The notes under the pieces were generated by a model. That model saw only the letters and a list, made by a program, of their open reading frames with translations. It made no database searches and was not told the DNA's origin. The position numbers and the translations under genes were made by a program. 27,705 nt of DNA, taken from NCBI GenBank assembly GCA_902465435.1, contig CABQNH010000024.1, forward strand, positions 1 through 27,705, read 5' to 3'. The stretch comes from an uncultured Eubacteriales bacterium (lineage in GTDB: Bacteria > Bacillota > Clostridia > Oscillospirales > Oscillospiraceae). Positions 22,913-27,705 of this stretch are shown in pieces. Positions within the stretch are counted from its first letter, which is position 1. Each line of letters opens with the position of its first letter.

Positions 22913-23599
22913 ATGTATCGGCTTATGATCGTTGAGGACGACACGGGAATTGCCGAAGCGATTCGTGATCGCGCGGAGGCGTGGAACTATCAGGTGCGGA
23001 TCCTTCAGGATTTCCGCAATGTGCTCGCCGAATTTGATGCCTTCGCGCCGCACATTATCCTTCTGGACATTTCCCTGCCCTTCTTCAACGGCTACTATTG
23101 GTGCAGCGAGCTGCGCAAGCACACCAAGGCACCCATCGTTTTTCTCTCCTCGGCGGCGGACAATCTGAACATTGTCATGGCCATGAATCTTGGCGCCGAC
23201 GACTTCATTGCCAAGCCCTTTGACCTGAACGTGCTGATGGCGAAGCTGCAGGCGCTTCTGCGCCGCTGCTATGACTTTTCCGTCGGCGCGCCGGTGCTTT
23301 GCCACCGCGGCGCGACGCTGGATACGGAGGATCACAGCCTGCGCATCGGCGAGGCCGTAGTACCGCTCACCAAAAATGAATACCGTATTCTATTTTGTCT
23401 GCTGGAGAGCCGGGGGAAGGTCGTCAGCCGCGAACGGCTGATGGAACGTCTTTGGGAGACGGATCAATTTGTGGACGAAAACACGCTGACCGTCAATGTC
23501 AATCGCCTGCGCCGCAAGCTGGATGCCGCCGGTCTGCCCGGCTTTATCGCAACGCGCTTCGGCGAGGGCTACCAGATTCCGCAGGAGGATGCCGAATGA
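22913..23599 (+). CDS. OmpR-family response regulator, BceR-like
   Basis: 228 residues: receiver domain with acidic pocket (Glu8-Asp9-Asp10), phosphorylated Asp52 and Lys101, then a winged-helix DNA-binding domain (LTKNEYRILFCLLESRGKVVSRERLMERLW...VDENTLTVNVNRLRRKL). The VDENTLTVNVNRLRRKL helix is typical of the BceR/GraR/VirR subgroup that controls antimicrobial peptide transporters. It is followed by a BceS-like kinase with a four-base overlap and by a BceAB-like transporter after a gap with candidate operators. The expected signal is peptide antibiotic flux through the transporter (family knowledge). Confidence 0.93.
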   Translation: MYRLMIVEDDTGIAEAIRDRAEAWNYQVRILQDFRNVLAEFDAFAPHIILLDISLPFFNGYYWCSELRKHTKAPIVFLSSAADNLNIVMAMNLGADDFIAKPFDLNVLMAKLQALLRRCYDFSVGAPVLCHRGATLDTEDHSLRIGEAVVPLTKNEYRILFCLLESRGKVVSRERLMERLWETDQFVDENTLTVNVNRLRRKLDAAGLPGFIATRFGEGYQIPQEDAE

Positions 23600-24585
23600 A
23601 GCTCTTTTTTGCCGACCTTCGCGCGCGCTGGCGTCTGCTCCTTGTCGGTCTTTTGTTCTGCGCGATCTTTGCGGTGACCTTCGCCCTGTACGGACTTCCG
23701 CTTTCCGCAGTGCTTTATCCGGCGCTGCTTTGCTGCCTCTGCGCGATTGTCTTTCTGCTCTTTGACTCGCTGCGTCGGCGCACGAAGCACCGCCAGCTTA
23801 CCCGGCTGCGCACGTCGGCAGCTGCGGCGCACGACCCGCTGCCTGCCGTCTCCGACCCCATCGAAGAGGATTACCAACAGATCCTCCTTACCCTTCGGCA
23901 AGCACTGTCTGATCTGGAAACCGAGACTGCCGCGCGCAGCCGCGACGCGGCGGATTACTATACCATGTGGGTGCACCAGATCAAGACGCCCATTGCCTCC
24001 ATGCGTCTGACCCTACAGAACGAGGACAGCCCAATTTCGCGCAGACTCTCCTCAGAGCTGCTGCGCATCGAGCAATACGCCCAAATGGCGCTGGCCTTTA
24101 TCCGGCTTGAGGAAAGCACCGGCGATTATGTTTTCCGCCAGCAGCCGCTTGACCCGATCCTGCGGCAGGCGATCCGCCGCTTCTCCTCCGAATTCATTCT
24201 CCGAAAGCTGCGTCTGGATTACGCTGCGGTTTCCCTGGACATTGTTACGGATGAAAAGTGGCTCGGCTTTGTCATCGAGCAGCTTCTTTCCAACGCGCTT
24301 AAATATACCAGACACGGCGGCATTCGAATTTATATGGAGGAGGAAACGACCCTCTGTATCGCCGACAGCGGGATCGGCATTGCCGCAAGCGACCTTCCCC
24401 GCATCTTTGAGAAGGGGTATACCGGCTGCAACGGCCGTCTGGACACGCGCGCAAGCGGTCTGGGGCTCTATCTTTGCAAACGCATCTGCGACAATCTCGG
24501 GATCGCACTTTCCGCGCAGTCGCAGCCCGAAGTCGGGACGACCCTCCGGCTGTCGCTGCGGCAGTATACCCTCAGTCCGGAGTAG
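23596..24585 (+). CDS. Intramembrane-sensing histidine kinase, BceS-like
   Basis: 329 residues. Two membrane helices (about 13-33 and 38-57) with almost no extracellular loop mark the intramembrane-sensing group. MWVHQIKTPIASMRL holds the phosphorylated His127 in the form typical of BceS/GraS kinases. The ATP-binding domain follows with LLSNALKYT (N box), IADSGIGIAASDLPRIFEKGYTG (G1/F boxes) and ASGLGLYLCKRIC (G2). Such kinases do not sense drugs directly but through the BceAB-type transporter. The start overlaps the regulator's stop (ATGA). Earlier in-frame start codons lie inside the regulator gene and are rejected. Confidence 0.93.
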   Translation: MKLFFADLRARWRLLLVGLLFCAIFAVTFALYGLPLSAVLYPALLCCLCAIVFLLFDSLRRRTKHRQLTRLRTSAAAAHDPLPAVSDPIEEDYQQILLTLRQALSDLETETAARSRDAADYYTMWVHQIKTPIASMRLTLQNEDSPISRRLSSELLRIEQYAQMALAFIRLEESTGDYVFRQQPLDPILRQAIRRFSSEFILRKLRLDYAAVSLDIVTDEKWLGFVIEQLLSNALKYTRHGGIRIYMEEETTLCIADSGIGIAASDLPRIFEKGYTGCNGRLDTRASGLGLYLCKRICDNLGIALSAQSQPEVGTTLRLSLRQYTLSPE

Positions 24586-24650
24586 CTTCTTAGGAAGCGC
24601 CGCATCCTTTCGTCGCCACACTTCGCGCAGCGGACGGATGCAGTGCATTT

Positions 24651-24725
24651 CTTACAAAACTGTTCGTTTTGCGGCGGGAAATGTAAGCCAATTGCATGGC
24701 GAGCGTTTCCCGCCTCTGCTACAAT
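24651..24725 (+). promoter_or_regulatory. Putative BceR-type operators and promoter of the transporter genes
   Basis: The 173-base gap contains a perfect 9-base inverted repeat GGCGGGAAA (24673-24681) and TTTCCCGCC (24706-24714), ending five bases before TACAAT (24720-24725). It also holds CAAAAC-TGTTC-GTTTTG (24655-24671) and CTTACA/TGTAAG arms (24651-24656, 24682-24687). The -10 has no good -35 partner, as expected for an activated promoter. Binding by the response regulator is inferred. Confidence 0.55.
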
Positions 24726-24758
24726 AGCGGCAGAAAACGCAAAGGAGGCATCCGTACC

Positions 24759-25523
24759 ATGAGTATTTTGGAGGTAAACGGACTCAAGAAAATCTATTCC
24801 ACCCGTTTCGGCGGAAATCAGGTTGAAGCGCTGAAAAGCGTCAGCTTTTCCGTCGAAAAGGGTGAGTATGTCGCCATCATGGGCGAATCCGGCTCCGGCA
24901 AGACAACGCTTTTAAACATCCTTGCCGCACTTGATCGCCCGACATCCGGCAGCGTTCGCCTGGACGGGCAGGAGCTTTCGCAGATCAAGGATGCCGCCAT
25001 CGCCGCGTTCCGCCGCGATCATCTCGGCTTTGTCTTTCAGGAATTCAATCTGCTGGACACCTTTACCATCGAGGACAATATTTATCTGCCGCTCGTACTC
25101 GCCGGGATGCCCTATTCGCAAATGCAGGCGCGCCTTGCACCGCTTGCGCAGCAGCTTGGCATTGCAGAGCTGCTGAAAAAGTATCCCTACGAAGTTTCCG
25201 GCGGACAGAAGCAGCGTGCTGCCGTAGCGCGCGCCGTCATTACGCAGCCGGAGCTGCTGCTTGCGGACGAGCCGACCGGTGCGCTGGACTCCAAGGCAAC
25301 TGACGAGCTGCTGCGCCTTTTCGGAACATTAAACCGGTCAGGGCAGACCATCCTGATGGTCACGCATTCCGTCAAGGCAGCCAGCGCGGCAAACCGTGTG
25401 CTGTTTATCCGCGACGGAGAGGTGTTTCACCAAATCTATCGCGGAAGCGATACCAATGAGCAGCTTTATCAGAAGATCTCCGATACGCTGACGCTGCTGG
25501 CGACGGGCGGTGACAGAGCATGA
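24759..25523 (+). CDS. ABC transporter ATP-binding protein, BceA-like
   Basis: 254 residues. Walker A GESGSGKTT (42-50), Q-loop FQEFNLLD (Gln94), signature VSGGQKQR (146-153), Walker B LLLADEP (166-172) and D-loop ALDS are all intact. This is the MacB/BceA class of ATPases that drive peptide-antibiotic resistance permeases. ATG 24759 has AAAGGAGG upstream (24741-24748). Its stop overlaps the permease start by four bases. The partner and the adjacent two-component system support the assignment. Confidence 0.95.
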   Translation: MSILEVNGLKKIYSTRFGGNQVEALKSVSFSVEKGEYVAIMGESGSGKTTLLNILAALDRPTSGSVRLDGQELSQIKDAAIAAFRRDHLGFVFQEFNLLDTFTIEDNIYLPLVLAGMPYSQMQARLAPLAQQLGIAELLKKYPYEVSGGQKQRAAVARAVITQPELLLADEPTGALDSKATDELLRLFGTLNRSGQTILMVTHSVKAASAANRVLFIRDGEVFHQIYRGSDTNEQLYQKISDTLTLLATGGDRA

Positions 25524-27556
25524 GCGCAGGATTCTACCCCAAGCTCGCCTTGAGCGGCATTCGCAAAAACAAGCGGCTCTATACGCCCTATCTTCTGACC
25601 TGCATCGGCATGGTCATGATGCACTACATTATTATTTTCTTGGCCAACAACGAATATGTCAAGACCCTGCGCGGCCACAGCACATTGCAGGTCATGCTGC
25701 GCTTCGGCGGCTGGGTCATCGCGGCGTTCTCCTGTCTGTTTTTATTCTACACCAACGCCTTTTTGATTCGCAGAAGGAAAAAGGAATTCGGCCTCTACAG
25801 CATTCTCGGTATGGGCAAGCGCAACATCGGCCGCATTCTTCTCTGGGAAACGCTGATTCTCTCGCTTGCCGCGCTTGCAATCGGCCTGTTTTTCGGCGCA
25901 GCACTCTCCAAGCTTGCCGAGCTGGGGCTTGTCCGGATCATGGCAGGCATTCCGAATACCCGCCTGACCTTTTCCGTAATCGCACTGCGGCAAACGATTC
26001 TTGTTTATTTGCTGATTTTCGCGCTGATCTTTTTCAACGCACTGCGGCAGATCCGCTTCTCCAGCGCAATTTCGCTGCTGCGCAGTGAAAACGTCGGCGA
26101 AAAGCCGCCGAAGGGAAACTGGTTTTTTGGTGTCCTCGGCGTACTGCTTTTGGCGGTCGCCTACTATTTTGCCGTCTCCATCCGCGAGCCGCTCACTGCC
26201 ATTACGCTGTTCTTTGCCGCCGTTTTGCTGGTCATTGCAGGCACTTATCTTGTGATGATTTCCGGCTCCGTGCTGTTCTGCCGCCTGCTGCAAAAGCGCA
26301 AGCGTTACTATTACAAACCGAATCATTTTGTTTCCGTTTCCTCCATGGTTTACCGCATGAAGCGCAACGGCGCTGGTCTTGCCTCCATTTGCATTCTTGC
26401 GACCATGGTGCTTGTTATGCTCTCTTCAACGACCTGCCTTTATTTCGGTGCGGAGGACTCGCTGTGCAGCCGCTTCCCGGAAGACTTCCGCATTGCGCTT
26501 GACTTTCAAGACGAGATTTCCGCAGAGGTCGTCGACTTGGTGCGAAGCGACGTGCAGCGAACCGTACAGGAATTCACACAGGACGTTACCGTCACGCAGG
26601 ACTATTGCTGTGCAAGCTACTGGGGCATTTTGAACGGCGACACTCTGACGGTGGACGCCACCCGGCTGAGCAGCTATTCCAAGGCGACCGAGGTAAACGG
26701 CTATCAGCTCCGTGTCGTTCCGCTTGCGGACTATAATGCCATGACCGGAGCCGAGGAAACGCTGCAGGACGGAGAGGCCATTGCCTGCGTCTTGCAGGGC
26801 GACGAATACCCCCATGCGGCGCTGCGCTTTGAAAACGGCCCCGCCTTCCGCATCGTAAAACGGCTGAGCAGCTGCAAGAGCCTGCAAAGCGAGGAATCTC
26901 CGCTTTGGCCGACCCTTATTCTGATCGTTCCGTCGCTTTCGGACGTGGAAAGCCTTCCGTCCATGGAGTTTGTTACGCGGCATTGGTACTATGGCTTTGA
27001 CGTCGATCTTTCCGAATCGCAGCAGCTTGCGCTTTCCGACGCGCTGGGCGACGTGCTGTTCCGGCAGCACACGTTTGTCGGGCAGCGTTTTGACAGCAGC
27101 TACGGCTGCTCGCTCAACAGCCGCGCGGAAAACCGCGATGATTTTTATGCGACCTTCGGCGGTCTATTTTACCTTGGAATTCTTCTGAGCATTGTGTTTC
27201 TGCTGGCCGCCGTCCTGATTCTCTACTATAAGCAGATCTCCGAGGGCTATGAGGATCAGTCGCGCTTTACGATCATGCAGAAGGTCGGTATGACGAAACA
27301 GGAGATCCGAAAAAGCATCAATTCGCAGCTCTTGACGGTGTTTTTCCTGCCGCTGGCCGGCGCCGGAATGCATCTGCTGTTTGCCTTCCCCATGATCCGC
27401 AGATTGCTTTCACTGTTTTATCTTTACAACGTCCGGCTTTTCGCACTTACCACAGCGCTGAGCTTTCTGGTTTTCGCGCTGTTTTACACCCTGGTCTATC
27501 GGCTGACCTCCAACGCCTATTACCAAATCGTCAGCGGCGCAAAATCGCAAGGATAA
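25520..27556 (+). CDS. BceB-like ABC transporter permease
   Basis: 678 residues with about ten membrane helices and an FtsX-type core. RRKKEFGLYSILGMGKRNIGRIL after the second helix is the usual coupling segment. A large extracellular region of about 220 residues (about 310-540) lies between two helices, the hallmark of BceB permeases that recognise lipid-II-cycle antibiotics and signal to the kinase. The end has three more helices and SRFTIMQKVGMTKQEIRKSI, the second coupling segment. It is coupled by ATGA to the ATPase gene. It probably gives resistance to, and senses, a peptide antibiotic; which one is not readable from sequence. Confidence 0.95.
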   Translation: MSAGFYPKLALSGIRKNKRLYTPYLLTCIGMVMMHYIIIFLANNEYVKTLRGHSTLQVMLRFGGWVIAAFSCLFLFYTNAFLIRRRKKEFGLYSILGMGKRNIGRILLWETLILSLAALAIGLFFGAALSKLAELGLVRIMAGIPNTRLTFSVIALRQTILVYLLIFALIFFNALRQIRFSSAISLLRSENVGEKPPKGNWFFGVLGVLLLAVAYYFAVSIREPLTAITLFFAAVLLVIAGTYLVMISGSVLFCRLLQKRKRYYYKPNHFVSVSSMVYRMKRNGAGLASICILATMVLVMLSSTTCLYFGAEDSLCSRFPEDFRIALDFQDEISAEVVDLVRSDVQRTVQEFTQDVTVTQDYCCASYWGILNGDTLTVDATRLSSYSKATEVNGYQLRVVPLADYNAMTGAEETLQDGEAIACVLQGDEYPHAALRFENGPAFRIVKRLSSCKSLQSEESPLWPTLILIVPSLSDVESLPSMEFVTRHWYYGFDVDLSESQQLALSDALGDVLFRQHTFVGQRFDSSYGCSLNSRAENRDDFYATFGGLFYLGILLSIVFLLAAVLILYYKQISEGYEDQSRFTIMQKVGMTKQEIRKSINSQLLTVFFLPLAGAGMHLLFAFPMIRRLLSLFYLYNVRLFALTTALSFLVFALFYTLVYRLTSNAYYQIVSGAKSQG

Positions 27557-27562
27557 AGAGAC

Positions 27563-27591
27563 CCCCTGCTTTCCGGAAACGAAAGCAGGGG
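27563..27591 (+). terminator. Terminator after the permease gene
   Basis: CCCCTGCTTTC (27563-27573) pairs perfectly with GAAAGCAGGGG (27581-27591) around a 7-base loop, starting six bases after the stop codon. The T-run is short (AGCTTTG). A second hairpin follows at 27609. Confidence 0.75.
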
Positions 27592-27608
27592 AGCTTTGAC
27601 GAACTGAC

Positions 27609-27639
27609 AAGGGGCAGGATTTGATGAATCCTGCCCCTT
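27609..27639 (+). terminator. Hairpin directly before repeat copy C
   Basis: AAGGGGCAGGATT (27609-27621) pairs with AATCCTGCCCCTT (27627-27639) around TGATG. Like the hairpins at 6860-6897 and 9293-9317, it abuts the conserved CAGCGTG start of the repeat and has a 5-base loop, but its sequence is its own. A second copy is expected just beyond the window. Confidence 0.65.
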
Positions 27640-27705
27640 CAGCGTGTCAAAAAACCTTTTTTGACACGCTGGCAGGCTATCAAGAAAGTTCGGAATACGA
27701 GTAAC
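27640..27705 (+). repeat. Copy C of the structured intergenic repeat, cut by the window end
   Basis: The 66 visible bases match the minus-strand reading of copy A almost base for base: stem CAGCGTGTC/GACACGCTG, then GCAGGCTATCAAGAAAG and TTCGGAATACGAGTAAC, where the window stops inside the second hairpin. It follows the bceAB-like genes in the plus orientation. Confidence 0.8.

Overview
The window (about 27.7 kb, GC-rich in genes, AT-rich in regulatory gaps) looks like the chromosome of a Gram-positive anaerobe of the class Clostridia, plausibly a gut Oscillospirales-type organism. The grounds are an LTA-synthase-like enzyme, a Bce-type two-component/ABC module, a YfmF/YfmH peptidase pair next to lgt, strong GGAGG ribosome binding sites, and a large secreted protein with InlB-like and Cys/His repeats. 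The taxonomic call is inference; there is no rRNA or marker gene set to fix it.

Layout. (1) 1-3290, minus: secreted endonuclease I with a long repeat-rich C-terminal region, cut by the left window edge. (2) 3566-5569, plus: LTA-synthase-like membrane phosphoglycerol transferase with an extra C-terminal IPT-like domain. (3) 5658-14855, plus: a YhfZ-type regulator followed by a catabolic locus encoding a complete mannose-family PTS (EIIB, EIIC, EIID and a separate EIIA), a TrpA-like TIM barrel, a phosphotriesterase-family hydrolase, a BtpA/SgcQ-family barrel, a small membrane protein with a Cys/His motif, an iron-type alcohol dehydrogenase and a creatininase-family hydrolase. This is the best candidate for an undescribed pathway: a phosphorylated sugar-like substrate would be imported and then oxidised, hydrolysed and cleaved. 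(4) 14966-18916, minus: yfmF-yfmH-lgt plus a small acidic coiled-coil protein. (5) 19051-21052, plus: prmA and a membrane-anchored putative glycoside hydrolase. (6) 21143-22661, minus: a GreA-type factor and an XRE-type HTH protein fused to a 15-residue Cys-containing solenoid repeat. (7) 22913-27556, plus: BceR/BceS-like two-component system and BceA/BceB-like ABC transporter.

Three copies of a structured repeat of about 250 bp lie between genes (6609-6859 minus, 9319-9571 plus, 27640 to the window end plus). The two complete copies are each bracketed by the same hairpin on both sides, but that hairpin differs between copies. The body has weak terminal inverted repeats and stems with compensatory base changes. 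It looks like a small non-autonomous mobile element that inserts at terminator-like hairpins and duplicates them, or like a structured RNA family.

No tRNA, rRNA, CRISPR array, transposase or phage gene was seen.
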